From Hyphomonadaceae bacterium (GTDB lineage Bacteria; Pseudomonadota; Alphaproteobacteria; Caulobacterales; Hyphomonadaceae): 56,570 nt of DNA. Where the stretch lies: assembly GCA_947478925.1 (NCBI GenBank), contig CANJXY010000005.1, positions 1-56,570 of the forward strand, given 5' to 3'. Under the pieces are notes generated by a model. It was not told the origin of the DNA, did not search any database, and saw nothing but the letters and a program-made list of their open reading frames with translations. The position numbers were made by a program, and so were the translations under genes. Shown piece after piece: positions 1 to 8,373 of the stretch; within the stretch, counting starts at the first letter, position 1; every line of letters starts with the position of its first letter.

Positions 1-317
1 ACGGCCAGCTCGACCACGCGCTCGGGGAACTTCCCGGCGAGGATCTTCTGCGGCGTCGTCGTCTTGATGCCGCCCGGGTGACCGGTGTGGCGGTGATAGA
101 CCTTGCGGACCATCTTGCGACCGGTCATCGCGACCTTGCCGGCGTTTATGACGACGATGTGGTCGCCGAGATCAACGTGCGGGGTGTAATCCGCGCGGTG
201 TTTTCCACGCAGGCGAAGGGCAATGTAGGAGGCCAGACGGCCCACGACGACGCCCTCGGCGTCGATCACTACCCACTTATTCACGGCGTCAGCCGGTTTT
301 ACAGAAACGGTTTGCAT
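1..317 (-). CDS. rplM: 50S ribosomal protein L13, 3' part outside window
   Basis: Reverse-strand reading from the ATG at 315-317 gives a protein beginning [12 protein letters not shown] and continuing with [32 protein letters not shown] and [10 protein letters not shown], which is the L13 signature. About 105 codons lie inside the window and the C-terminal third is cut off by the left edge. L13 is an early-assembly protein of the large ribosomal subunit that binds 23S rRNA. rpsI (S9) usually follows rplM and would lie outside the window. The ORF is easily missed because it has no stop in the window. Confidence 0.95.
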   Translation of the reverse strand, partial: MQTVSVKPADAVNKWVVIDAEGVVVGRLASYIALRLRGKHRADYTPHVDLGDHIVVINAGKVAMTGRKMVRKVYHRHTGHPGGIKTTTPQKILAGKFPERVVELA

Positions 318-371
318 GCTCCGGCGCGGAGCCTTTCTCGGTCAGAGTTAGGTCTGAAATTCGAACGCTGG

Positions 372-400
372 CACGTATAGCTGGGCCGGGTGGTTGTCAA
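372..400 (-). promoter_or_regulatory. Putative sigma70-type promoter of rplM
   Basis: On the reverse strand a perfect TTGACA (395-400) is followed by TATACG (374-379) at 15 bp, or TACGTG (372-377) at 17 bp. The pair lies about 55-60 bp upstream of the rplM start codon and reads towards it. The -35 match is perfect, but neither spacing and -10 combination is ideal, so the start point is uncertain. Confidence 0.4.
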
Positions 401-463
401 CACGAACCGCGAAGCTGTCTGGCATAGACGGTTAAGGGCGAAAATCCAAGCTTTTGCGCAGAA

Positions 464-706
464 TTACGGGGGGTCATCCGTTGCGTCAGACCCCTCGTCG
501 CGGTCACCACCATTATCATCCCCACCGGAATCAGCCGGCTTCTTGGGAAAGATGGCCCCGTCGCCTGTTCCTGGTACCGGGGTGATGAGGCCCGTGCCGT
601 CGTCCTTGCCCTTCGATTTGGCCCCGAATTCACCGCTGAGGAGAAAGAACGGGGCAACCGCGAGGCAGATGACCAAGATGATCACGAAGGTGATCAGAAT
701 ATCCAT
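464..706 (-). CDS. Small single-pass membrane protein, unknown function
   Basis: An 80-residue protein starting at the ATG at 704-706, preceded by AGGA at a proper distance. A longer in-frame start at 751 has no better site. Residues 2-22 are strongly hydrophobic (DILITFVIILVICLAVAPFF) and should form one membrane segment. The rest is a polar tail rich in Gly, Asp and Lys, ending in an acidic D/G-rich stretch, which looks disordered. I do not recognise the family. It lies between rplM (same strand, downstream) and the divergently transcribed M28 peptidase, and nothing indicates its role. Confidence 0.55.
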   Translation of the reverse strand: MDILITFVIILVICLAVAPFFLLSGEFGAKSKGKDDGTGLITPVPGTGDGAIFPKKPADSGGDDNGGDRDEGSDATDDPP

Positions 707-845
707 GGCTGGTTCCTGGAGGGGCGCCGGGCCGGGCCCCAAGCTTGGCAATCGACGGTTGAAGAACCCCCTCTATACTCAAGGGGAACGTACTCAAACT
801 GATCTGGCAAAGTGATCTGGTCCAATGGTGATCTTGGGGCAACGC

Positions 846-2447
846 ATGATGAATCGCAGAGCCTTCCTGATGGCGGGTGCGGCTTCGAGCCTTGCCAATG
901 CCCTGTTCCCGGCTGGCGCCGATGCCGAAGCTCTGAACTACGACGCGCTCGCCCTGCTGCGGCAGGTCGGGCTGGCGGAGGAAACATCAGAGGTCATGTC
1001 GACCGCCAGCTACCTGATGGACGTGCTGGGACCTCGCCTATCGGGCTCGCCGGGCTGGCGCAAGTCGGCCGACTGGGTTGTCCAGAAGCTGAAGGGCTGG
1101 GGCATCGGTAATGCCGGGTTGGAGGCGTGGCCCAATGATCCCACAGGATCCAACAACGGATTTCCGCGCGGCTGGGCCAACGAGAAATTTTACTTCGCCT
1201 CCATCTCGCCAAACGCTTTTCCAATCGCCGGTATGTCGATCGCCTGGACGCCCGGCACCAAGGGGCTGGTCAGCGGCGAGTGCGTTGTGATCGGCGAGAT
1301 GGAAGACAGCGAGCTTCGGCGCGCCTTCTCCGGCAAGCTGCGCGGCAAATGGGTGCTTGGACAGGCGCCAATAGAAATGCGGGCGGAGTGGGACCCGTTG
1401 GCGAGGCGCCTGTCGCAGGCCGATCTCGATCTTCTCGAAACGCCGGCGCGTCCGACAGAGAATGGCTCTCCGCCCGTGGCCTCGCCCGCGACACCGTCCG
1501 GGCCGATCGGACAGCAGCTCATCAACCGCAATGCCTTTTACTACGAACAGGGCGCGCTTGGCGTCATCTCGACCAACAAGGGGCATGGCACTGTCAACGT
1601 CACGGGCGGTGGGCGCGGTGACGGCTCCGACACGCTACTTCCGCGCATCGCCATCGAGGCTGAACACTATGGCCGGATCGCGCGCTCGGTGATGCAGGGA
1701 CAGCCTGTCGTGATCGAGGCGGACATCCGCAACGCCTGGTACGACAACCCCGAGATGTTCAACATCGTTGCGGAAATCCCCGGCCGCGAGCAGCCGGATG
1801 AAGTGGTCATCATCGGCGGCCATTTCGACTCCTTCCATGCAGCGACCGGCGCGACTGACAATGGCGGCAATTGTGCAGCATTGATGGAGGCGCTGCGCCT
1901 GCTCACGCTGACGAAAGCGCCGCTGAAACGCACTGTGCGGCTGTGCCTGTGGAATGGCGAAGAACAGGGGCTGATCGGATCGCGACTTTATGTGGCGCAG
2001 CATTTCGGCGGCGTGCGTGGCGCGCCAACGCCCGGCTATGATCGCGGAGAGGTCGTTCCGATCAAGCGCGCGCACAGCCGGTTTCAGGCCTACTTCAATC
2101 TCGACAATGGCGCTGGCTCGATCCGCGGCGTGCACAACCAGGGCAACAAGGCGATCGTGCCGGTGTTCCGCCAGTGGATGGAGCCGCTGCGCGACCTTGG
2201 CGTCAGCGCCGTGTCTCAGCGGATCAGCAAGGCGACGGATCACGCCTCGTTCGATGACGCGGGCCTTCCCGGCTTCCAGTTCATCCAGGATCCGCTGGAT
2301 TACGAGCCGACGACCCATCACACCAACATGGACTTCTACGAGGCCCTGCAGCCTGAGGACATGCGTCGGAATTCGGTGATTCTAGCGAGCTTCGCGATGA
2401 TGGCAGCCAACCACTCCGGCTTCTTGCCGCGCCAGTCGCGCTCCTGA
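846..2447 (+). CDS. Exported M28-family zinc aminopeptidase-like protein
   Basis: A 533-residue protein. The N-terminus MMNRRAFLMAGAASSLA looks like a Tat-type signal (RRAFL) with a following hydrophobic stretch, so export is likely. Residues 220-310 fit a PA-like inserted domain. The peptidase core shows the M28 metal and catalytic pattern: GGHFDS (His327), TDNGG (Asp338), NGEEQG (Glu372/Glu373), FNLDNGAG (Asp420) and THHTNMD (His491/492). M28 enzymes bind two zinc ions and release N-terminal amino acids or hydrolyse dipeptides. The start at 846 is preferred over 825 because TTGGGG stands 6-7 nt upstream and because it begins directly at the signal peptide. Substrate unknown. Confidence 0.88.
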   Translation: MMNRRAFLMAGAASSLANALFPAGADAEALNYDALALLRQVGLAEETSEVMSTASYLMDVLGPRLSGSPGWRKSADWVVQKLKGWGIGNAGLEAWPNDPTGSNNGFPRGWANEKFYFASISPNAFPIAGMSIAWTPGTKGLVSGECVVIGEMEDSELRRAFSGKLRGKWVLGQAPIEMRAEWDPLARRLSQADLDLLETPARPTENGSPPVASPATPSGPIGQQLINRNAFYYEQGALGVISTNKGHGTVNVTGGGRGDGSDTLLPRIAIEAEHYGRIARSVMQGQPVVIEADIRNAWYDNPEMFNIVAEIPGREQPDEVVIIGGHFDSFHAATGATDNGGNCAALMEALRLLTLTKAPLKRTVRLCLWNGEEQGLIGSRLYVAQHFGGVRGAPTPGYDRGEVVPIKRAHSRFQAYFNLDNGAGSIRGVHNQGNKAIVPVFRQWMEPLRDLGVSAVSQRISKATDHASFDDAGLPGFQFIQDPLDYEPTTHHTNMDFYEALQPEDMRRNSVILASFAMMAANHSGFLPRQSRS

Positions 2448-2543
2448 TACCCGGGGTTTGTTGATTTTGTTCGCTTTTATGTGACGCGACACCCCGACAT
2501 TCGCCAAGCAGCAACACGAGATTGACAATCGTTCGCATATTGA

Positions 2544-2564
2544 TGCAAATGGTTCTCATGATCA
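2544..2564 (+). promoter_or_regulatory. Fur-like iron box overlapping the bfd start
   Basis: TGCAAATGGTTCTCATGATCA is an imperfect palindrome (TG...ATG.....CAT...CA) resembling Fur boxes. It overlaps the predicted ATG of the bacterioferritin-associated ferredoxin at 2558. Iron-responsive control of bfd is well established in other bacteria. The match here is partial, so the assignment is inference. Confidence 0.35.
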
Positions 2565-2761
2565 TCTGTGTGTGCAGAGCTCTGAATACGGCGAAAGTGA
2601 ACGACGCAATCGCGGCGGGCGCGCGCTCTCCTGCGCAGGTGCACCGTCACCACGACACAACGATAAATTGCGGAAAGTGCAGCGAGACGGTGTGTGACAT
2701 GATCCGCGAGCAGTCCTACGCTTCGTGCACGGATAAGCGCCAACTCGTCGCCGCTGAATAG
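2558..2761 (+). CDS. bfd: Bacterioferritin-associated ferredoxin
   Basis: A 67-residue protein MIICVCRALNT... with Cys4, Cys6, Cys38 and Cys41 (CVC and CGKC), the same positions as the four [2Fe-2S] ligands of E. coli Bfd. The family docks on bacterioferritin and passes electrons to its haem so that stored Fe(III) is reduced and released. It lies 153 bp upstream of bfr on the same strand, which supports the assignment. The start was chosen so that the CxC motif sits at residues 4-6. No convincing ribosome-binding site precedes it, and a longer form from 2522 is possible but would add a non-conserved N-terminus. Confidence 0.88.
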   Translation: MIICVCRALNTAKVNDAIAAGARSPAQVHRHHDTTINCGKCSETVCDMIREQSYASCTDKRQLVAAE

Positions 2762-2787
2762 ACTGCGAACGCTTCGTCCTCGCAGTC
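2761..2787 (+). other. Hairpin between bfd and bfr
   Basis: GACTGCGA (2761-2768) and TCGCAGTC (2780-2787) form a perfect 8-bp inverted repeat with an 11-nt loop. It begins on the last base of the bfd stop codon. No T-run follows, so it is more likely an mRNA processing or stability hairpin, or a weak attenuator, than a classical terminator. Confidence 0.4.
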
Positions 2788-2914
2788 GCACAAATGTCCA
2801 ACAATAACAACTTGCGGAGCTCCGAGAGTCGGGGTCTTTGGGTCCAGTTGCGCGTTCTGACCAGCCCGGCAGCCCTTCTCCCGGTGCAGCCACTCAATCC
2901 AAGGAGCCTCCGCC

Positions 2915-3406
2915 ATGAAGGGCGACGCCAAGGTCATCGAATTCCTGAACGCTGCGCTCAAGAATGAGCTGACCGCGATCAATCAGTACTTCCTGCATTC
3001 GCGAATGCTGCGCGATTGGGGCGTCTCCGAGCTGGCCAAAAAAGAGCACGATGAATCAATCGAGGAGATGCATCACGCCGACTGGCTGATCGAGCGCATC
3101 CTGTTCCTCGAAGGCCTCCCCAACCTTCAGGATCTCGGCAAGCTCTTCATCGGTGAGAACGTCAAAGAGATCCTCGAGTGCGACATGAAGACGGAGCAGA
3201 TGGCCATACCCGTCCTCCGCGACGCCATCGAGCATTGCGAGAAGGTGCGCGACTACGGCTCGCGCGACATCTTCAACAAGATCCTCCACAACGAAGAAGA
3301 GCACGTCGACTATATCGAGACGCAGATCGAGCTGATCGCGCAGATCGGTATCCAGAACTACATCCAGTTGCAGTCGAAGCCGAACGCAAGCCAAGCGCTG
3401 GAATAG
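2915..3406 (+). CDS. bfr: Bacterioferritin
   Basis: A 163-residue ferritin-like protein starting MKGDAKVIEFLN, with AAGGAG upstream of the ATG. The ferroxidase ligands Glu18, Glu51, His54, Glu94, Glu127 and His130 all align with E. coli Bfr, and Met52, the axial haem ligand shared between two subunits, is present. Bfr assembles into a 24-subunit shell with up to 12 haems and stores iron as a ferric mineral in the cytoplasm. With bfd immediately upstream this is a complete iron storage and release pair. Length is usual for the family (about 158-165). Confidence 0.97.
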   Translation: MKGDAKVIEFLNAALKNELTAINQYFLHSRMLRDWGVSELAKKEHDESIEEMHHADWLIERILFLEGLPNLQDLGKLFIGENVKEILECDMKTEQMAIPVLRDAIEHCEKVRDYGSRDIFNKILHNEEEHVDYIETQIELIAQIGIQNYIQLQSKPNASQALE

Positions 3407-3427
3407 GGTAGAAGAAGCTCGCTCTCG

Positions 3428-3515
3428 TCCATCGAGACGACCTACGGCGCCCTCACGATGAGGGCACCTTGTCATCAAGGGTGTGGCGCGAGGCGCCGCG
3501 AAGCGGCGTCTCGAA
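3428..3515. repeat. Paired REP-like palindromic element, family A
   Basis: Two oppositely oriented copies of one motif. The first reads TCGAGACGAC...CCCTCACGATGAGGG. The second, on the reverse strand, reads TTCGAGACGCCGCTTCGCGG and includes a 10-bp stem with a GAA loop (3490-3499 with 3503-3512, one G-U pair). A related pair occurs at 24814-24929. This layout is typical of BIME/REP elements scattered between genes. Confidence 0.6.
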
Positions 3516-3569
3516 GCAGGCGGCCATCCTCGCTGGACTATCACAAAGCTCCGCCGCAACACTCGCGGC

Positions 3570-3995
3570 GTGAGCAATTTCTTCCACCACCTTGACCTCT
3601 CCGTCTCCGACCCGGTTGCGTCGCGGCCACTCTACGAGCTGTTCCTCGACCATTGCGGTTTCACGCTGAAGAGCGCGGGCGACGACTGGGCCGGCTTCGG
3701 CCTGGGTGACAGGCGCTAGCCGTGCATCACGCTGCTGCAGGCGCGGGGTGCAAACGCAGATCGCGCGCACGACCGCTTTTCCTCGGGCCTGCATCATCTC
3801 GCCCTGCGGGCAAAGTCGCCTGCCGATGTAGACGCGCTGTATGCGAAACTTGTGGCGTTCGGCGCGACGATCCTCGATCCGCCGACGGCGTATCCAGACT
3901 ACGGCAAGGGCTACTACGCTGTGTTCTTTGCCGACCCGGACGGAATGAAGCTGAAATATGTCTTCACGTCACCTGAGGCGGAGGTCTGCGCGTGA
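3570..3995 (+). pseudogene. VOC/glyoxalase-fold gene interrupted by in-frame TAG
   Basis: Reading from GTG at 3570 gives SNFFHHLDLSVSD, a typical VOC start, up to GLGDRR. A TAG at 3717-3719 then interrupts the same frame. Past it the frame continues with PCITLLQARGANADRAHDRF, GLHHLALRA and GYYAVFFADPDGMKLKYVF, which is the second half of a VOC domain, and ends at TGA 3993-3995. The whole, about 141 codons, is the normal length of a single-domain VOC enzyme. One substitution (for example from a CAG or TGG codon) explains the break. Either the gene is newly inactivated or the base is a sequence error. Substrate unknown. Confidence 0.8.
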
Positions 3996-4126
3996 CCGGT
4001 GCCAGGCTCCGCCGCGTCGACCCCCGTTTACGCTGACGTAAGGACACACTTGCGGAAACTGGCAATTACCCGGAACTTGGTCTCCTGACGCCGCGCGCAC
4101 ATGAAAGCCGCATGGGAGCCACGCCG

Positions 4127-5470
4127 ATGACGCTCACGCTCGAACAGCTCCGCATGAAGGTCGCCTCACAGAGGACGAACCTCCCTGCCCTTTATGGCGA
4201 CGTCGACTTCTCCACCAAGCCGGAGCGCTTCGCCGACGAGCTGGTTCTCGAAGGCCCCTCGCAAAGCAAGTTCGATGCGATGCGCCCGCAACTCCTGGCC
4301 GATACCGAGAAGGTGGAGCGCATGCGCGCCTACACCATGCTCGGCGACACGGTCGCCGACGCCTACGCCGCTCTGATGCCGAAGTATGGCTTTCGTCCAC
4401 TGGTGAACATGCTGCAGCATGCGTGCGACCACGGCGTCGAGAGCATGTCCGATGCGCCGCCCGAACTCGTCACCTTCATCCGCGCAATGGAAGCGACGCC
4501 CGACTGGGTCGACATGAAGCTCGTCGAGGAAGGCGCCCGCCAGAGCCGCGAGGACTCGGCAAACTATTCGCCCTTCGTCATTCGTGGCGCGTTCATCGCG
4601 ACCTTCATGAACAAATACTCGGCCCTGCCCATGGCGCTGACCGGTACCTTGTCCAACGAAACGGCGGGCAAACGCGTGAAAGACACGGCCAGCTTCTTCA
4701 TCACCTCCACCCTGCCCGGCGCGCTTGAACGCTTCGGTCCGGGGTTCAAATCGGCGGCGATGGTGCGCCTGATGCACTCGATGGTGCGGTTCAACGCGCT
4801 GCGCCGCTCCGACATGTGGAACGTCAACACGTTCGGCGTACCGATCCCCCAGGTTGATCAGATGCCCGCCGGCCTGATCGGCGTCTTCCTGCTGGCCTTC
4901 AAGATCACTGGCAAGGGACGCTTCGAATATACCGCCGAGGAGCGTGCCCGGGTCGAGCTGTCGCGCTATCGCTGCTTCCTGCTCGGCCTGCCCGAGGAAC
5001 TCGTGCCGGCGACGCCGAAGGAGATGGTCGACATCATGGTGATGTACGAACAAACGCTCCGCAAAGGCTATGACGACAAGACCTGCGGCGAACTCCTGCG
5101 CGCCACCATGGCGGCCTATCTGCCCGCCGACGAAAAACTCGGGAGTCGGATATTCGACAAGCTGGAGCGGAGCTTCTCCAAGATCTTCTTCCTGCTCAGC
5201 TTCATCGGCGGCGACAGCAAGAAGGCAGAGGAACTTGGCGTGAAGATCACGCCCTGGGACTGGGCCGTCTTCGTCGGATGCGGCGCCTACATCGGCGTGC
5301 GCAAAACGCTCTACGGCATCGCCAACCGCGTCCCCGGAATTCGCGAGGCGACAGATCGCATGCTGGTGAAGAAGATCGAACGCATGCTTGCCAGCTACGG
5401 CCACGCTTCGCACACCAGTGATGCGACGCAATACAAACCGGCAGTGGCGCGTCCGCAGGCGGCGGAGTAG
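4127..5470 (+). CDS. MpaB-like oxygenase (DUF2236 family)
   Basis: A 447-residue protein resembling the ER-bound oxygenase MpaB / latex-clearing-protein family, which are b-type haem enzymes acting on isoprenoid or other lipid substrates. The stretch MVRLMHSMVRFNALR matches the helix that carries the haem-ligand His in this family, and further support comes from PQVDQMPAG and the helix-rich composition. No signal peptide is evident. The ATG at 4127 has GGGAG 8 nt upstream; an ATG at 4112 is the alternative. It is flanked by the broken VOC gene and a convergent hydrolase, with no operon partner. Substrate cannot be predicted. Confidence 0.7.
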   Translation: MTLTLEQLRMKVASQRTNLPALYGDVDFSTKPERFADELVLEGPSQSKFDAMRPQLLADTEKVERMRAYTMLGDTVADAYAALMPKYGFRPLVNMLQHACDHGVESMSDAPPELVTFIRAMEATPDWVDMKLVEEGARQSREDSANYSPFVIRGAFIATFMNKYSALPMALTGTLSNETAGKRVKDTASFFITSTLPGALERFGPGFKSAAMVRLMHSMVRFNALRRSDMWNVNTFGVPIPQVDQMPAGLIGVFLLAFKITGKGRFEYTAEERARVELSRYRCFLLGLPEELVPATPKEMVDIMVMYEQTLRKGYDDKTCGELLRATMAAYLPADEKLGSRIFDKLERSFSKIFFLLSFIGGDSKKAEELGVKITPWDWAVFVGCGAYIGVRKTLYGIANRVPGIREATDRMLVKKIERMLASYGHASHTSDATQYKPAVARPQAAE

Positions 5471-5517
5471 GCATCGTTGTGTTTGCCAGCGCAACGCGGG
5501 GATCCGGCGGGACGCGT

Positions 5518-6291
5518 CTAGATCAGGTCCTTCAGGAAACGGGCATACATGCCGTGCGCGCGCGCCGTCAGCTCGGGATCGTATTTGACGCGCCAGTCCT
5601 GTGCCTCGATCTCATCGAATGCGTGCGTGGCGCCTTCGAACAGCTCGACCTTGATTGACTGCCGCGGCGTCTTCATTCCCGTCAGAACGCGGGCAACATT
5701 TTTGCCGCCGACGACGCTGTCGGCTGTTCCGACGATCGCCTGGATCGGCACATCCATGCGCAAGCCTCGCTGTGGCGCCAGCGCACCGATGCCCTGCCAC
5801 GGATAGAGAATGAATGCGCCACGCAGGCCCGTGAGCGGTTCATCGGAAATGCCCGTCAGTCGCGTTTCCTTTTCGGCATCGCGGCCCGGGTGCAACGCCA
5901 TCGCGTCCAGCACGGTCCATGCGCCATGGCTCCACCCGGCCAGCGCGATGCGATCTGCATCGGCCCAAGCCTGTCGCCTTACCCAGGCCAGCATCGCATA
6001 GAGATCGCCCGCGCGCTCGCGCCCCCACAATTGCAGCCCCGTGCACACAGTCGCGTAAGCCTCAAGCCTGGAAATCCGCCGATGCGCGTAGCTGTCGACA
6101 ACGACAACCGCCCATCCCGCCGCCTGCGCGACCGCGGCCCAACGTCCCTGCAGGTTCTTCTTCCCGCCACAACCATGGAATTGGATAACGACAGGATGCG
6201 GTCCTTCACCCTCTGGCAGGAAAAGCTCCACCGACGGCGCAAGCGCCTGGATACGCTGGTCGAGTGTTTCGAGCGAGAAGAACGTCGGCAT
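5518..6291 (-). CDS. Dienelactone hydrolase-family alpha/beta hydrolase
   Basis: A 257-residue alpha/beta hydrolase without signal peptide. HGCGG at 39-43 forms the oxyanion region, GWSHG carries nucleophile Ser121, GTADSVVG gives Asp191 and EGATHAFDE gives His223, making a complete triad. Dienelactone-hydrolase-type proteins cleave small lactones or esters. The ATG at 6289-6291 overlaps the stop of the upstream DUF4105 gene by one base (TGATG), so the two genes are almost certainly translated from one mRNA with coupling. The real substrate is unknown. Confidence 0.82.
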   Translation of the reverse strand: MPTFFSLETLDQRIQALAPSVELFLPEGEGPHPVVIQFHGCGGKKNLQGRWAAVAQAAGWAVVVVDSYAHRRISRLEAYATVCTGLQLWGRERAGDLYAMLAWVRRQAWADADRIALAGWSHGAWTVLDAMALHPGRDAEKETRLTGISDEPLTGLRGAFILYPWQGIGALAPQRGLRMDVPIQAIVGTADSVVGGKNVARVLTGMKTPRQSIKVELFEGATHAFDEIEAQDWRVKYDPELTARAHGMYARFLKDLI

Positions 6292-7136
6292 CAGCTGCTC
6301 CGGCTGCGAAGCTCGGTCAGCAGGGCGCGATCAAATTCAGGCGCCTCCATGGCGTTCCAGGACGCGACGGGCGTGGTCAGCAGCGCGCGCGCCTGCGCCG
6401 CCTCGAACGTCGCGCCAGGGATCAGCTTCAGGTCGTAAAGGCGTTGCGGCGAATAGCCGGTCAGCACCCATGAATAGTGCCAGCCCAACCCTGCAACCTT
6501 GGCTAGCTCGTTTGTGCAGTTCGAGGTGATGGTGTTGTAGAATCGTGCATGTGTGGAGACATCCACCGTCTGCTCAATCAGCGCGCGGAGGAAGGTGCGC
6601 TTCTGCGTCTCGTCCAACTGCAGCGGGTACACATAGATCTGCTTGTGCAGCATCGTCACGCGACGGGTCAGCAGGTCGCGCGCCGTGGACCAGACATAGG
6701 ACAGTTCGAACTTGTTGAGCGCGCCCTGCACGGCGTCGTAGGTTTCACCCTCTTCTAGCCGCGCCTCGACAGTCAGGCCGACAATGCGGTCGCCTCCGAA
6801 TTCGAACAGGATCAGCGTGTGCGCGGCGTAAGGCTGGCCCGGCTGTGGCTCGACCACGAACCAGACATTGCGCAGCTCGTCGAAAGTATTGGCGAAGGAG
6901 CGTGCGCCTTTGGTCTTGGGCGCCGTGTCGGAGTACGACCAGTCGGTGACGTGATCTAGCGAGAACGAGCCTCGCGACAGTTCGACCTTCGGCATGCGTG
7001 AAAGGTTGTCGACCCAGTGCCGGTCCAGCCTGGGCTCTGCAAGCATCACGCTACCGAACAGAATGGTGATCGCGCCAGCAAGGCCGACGGCGAGGCCTGT
7101 CCACGGTCGCTTTCGTATCCAGGTCCAGACCTGCAT
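6291..7136 (-). CDS. DUF4105 / Lnb N-terminal-like periplasmic protein
   Basis: A 281-residue protein with an N-terminal membrane anchor (VGLAGAITILFGSVMLAEP) followed by an extracytoplasmic domain. The segments WSYSDTAPKTKGARSFANTFDELRNV (shown in two parts: WSYSDTAP and FDELRNVWFVVEP), HTLILFEFG, LHKQIYVYPL and FYNTITSNCTNELAK fit DUF4105, whose Cys in the TNNCTT-like motif is the proposed nucleophile. This domain is the N-terminal part of Lnb, a lipoprotein N-acyl transferase of some Gram-positives; Proteobacterial members are uncharacterised. The ATG at 7136 is preferred over 7172 because GGGG stands upstream. It is translationally coupled to the hydrolase downstream. Confidence 0.75.
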   Translation of the reverse strand: MQVWTWIRKRPWTGLAVGLAGAITILFGSVMLAEPRLDRHWVDNLSRMPKVELSRGSFSLDHVTDWSYSDTAPKTKGARSFANTFDELRNVWFVVEPQPGQPYAAHTLILFEFGGDRIVGLTVEARLEEGETYDAVQGALNKFELSYVWSTARDLLTRRVTMLHKQIYVYPLQLDETQKRTFLRALIEQTVDVSTHARFYNTITSNCTNELAKVAGLGWHYSWVLTGYSPQRLYDLKLIPGATFEAAQARALLTTPVASWNAMEAPEFDRALLTELRSRSS

Positions 7137-7290
7137 GTAAGCCCCAAACTCTACGCAAGAGACAAAGCACAAGCCGGGAGCCCTAGGGAAGCACGGAAAC
7201 AGGTTGCGCTTCCCGAATTCCCGTGGACCACGACGATCACGGATTCATGCGGGGGCGCGTGATCCTGAATCGACGGCTCAGGGGACCTGA

Positions 7291-8373
7291 ATGCAGTTCA
7301 AGACTTTTGCGCTTGGCGTTGTCGCCGTAGCTGTCCTCGCGCCCGTCGCGCTGGCGCAGGAAGCCGCCCCGTATGTTCGTCCCTACTGGTGGGACAAGCC
7401 GGTGGTGGAAGGACTTGGCCGCGCGCTGATCGAGGTTGCGCCCAATCGGGCGCGCTTCGATGTCGCCTTCGTCGAGACCGACGCCAAGTCGGAAGACGCG
7501 ATGAAGAAAGCCGTGCAACGGTCCAAGATTGCCTATGACGCCATCCGGAAAGTCGCTGGCGACAAGGCGCGCGTGACGACCAGCGTCAACGTCACGGCGT
7601 TCTACAAACAATACAAGGACAAGGACGGCCTCGTGCAGTCCAACAACCGCGCCGACCAGGTCGACGGCTACGAGGCGCGCGTGTCGATGACGGTGGACCT
7701 CATCGACCCGTCTCTTGCTGGTCGCGCACGCGCCGCCGCGCTGATCCTCGGGCCGCAGTCGGTCAACCCGGTCTACATTTATCTGCAACAGACCCCCGAG
7801 ATGCAACGCCATGCGCTCGACGAAGCCGCCAAGGATGCGCGCCTACGCGCCCAGATCACCGCGTCGGCCGCCGGTGCGCGCCTCGGCGATATTCTGGTCG
7901 TGCATGAGGGCAGTGAGTCGTGCCTCGGCAACTGGTCCACCACCCAGGTCGCCCGTGTTATCGATCCGGACAACGCCTATCGCTACGGCGCACCCATGGC
8001 GCCGCCTCCACCGCCGCCCCCACCACCGCCTCCCCCACCCCCCCTCGCCTCCGGCACGGTTGGCAGAAGGACGATTGCGGCGTCGGAAAAGGATCTGGCG
8101 GCGCTGGACCTGCCGAGCGATGCAGGGCCGCAAACGATGCAGTCGAGCGTCTGCGTAATCTATACACTCGTGAAGTGGGTTCCCTGCCTGTTCTGGCGGC
8201 ACGGAATGCCTACCCGTTCGGCTTGCCGCGTGGGCGCCTCCGCCACAGGGGCGAACATTTGCAGCCGGTACTGCAAGTCCGGGCGAGTGGCGGTTGCCTT
8301 CCCGGTACGGAGAGCTACAGCTTGCCGCGTGGCGCGTGGGGTCATTGATGCCGGACGTTTTTGTTTCCTATAA
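7291..8373 (+). CDS. SIMPL-domain periplasmic protein with run-on C-terminus
   Basis: Residues 1-22 are a signal peptide ending ALA-QEA. The SIMPL (DUF541) domain follows (VEGLGRALIEVAPN, VNVTAFYKQYKD, ASAAGARLGDILVVHEG). A run of 14 prolines (238-251) precedes a conserved-looking tail DLPSDAGPQTMQSSVCVIYTL, where family members normally stop. Here the frame runs on for about 65 Cys- and Arg-rich residues that look like translated intergenic DNA, and ends at TAA 8371-8373, 26 nt inside the TIR gene. Loss of the original stop by point mutation or a small indel near 8165-8175 is the simplest reading. Start: AGGGGA precedes the ATG. Function of SIMPL proteins is poorly known (envelope stress in some). 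Confidence 0.75.
   Translation: MQFKTFALGVVAVAVLAPVALAQEAAPYVRPYWWDKPVVEGLGRALIEVAPNRARFDVAFVETDAKSEDAMKKAVQRSKIAYDAIRKVAGDKARVTTSVNVTAFYKQYKDKDGLVQSNNRADQVDGYEARVSMTVDLIDPSLAGRARAAALILGPQSVNPVYIYLQQTPEMQRHALDEAAKDARLRAQITASAAGARLGDILVVHEGSESCLGNWSTTQVARVIDPDNAYRYGAPMAPPPPPPPPPPPPPPLASGTVGRRTIAASEKDLAALDLPSDAGPQTMQSSVCVIYTLVKWVPCLFWRHGMPTRSACRVGASATGANICSRYCKSGRVAVAFPVRRATACRVARGVIDAGRFCFL

Noticed and set aside
2522-2550. TTGACA at 2522-2527 as -35 of a bfd promoter
   Set aside because: A -10 at the right distance would be GCAAAT, a poor match, and transcription would begin at or after the start codon.
4166-5494. 442-codon reverse-strand ORF opposite the MpaB-like gene
   Set aside because: Composition (His/Arg/Glu-rich, no fold signature) is that of an antisense shadow; the plus strand encodes a recognisable family.
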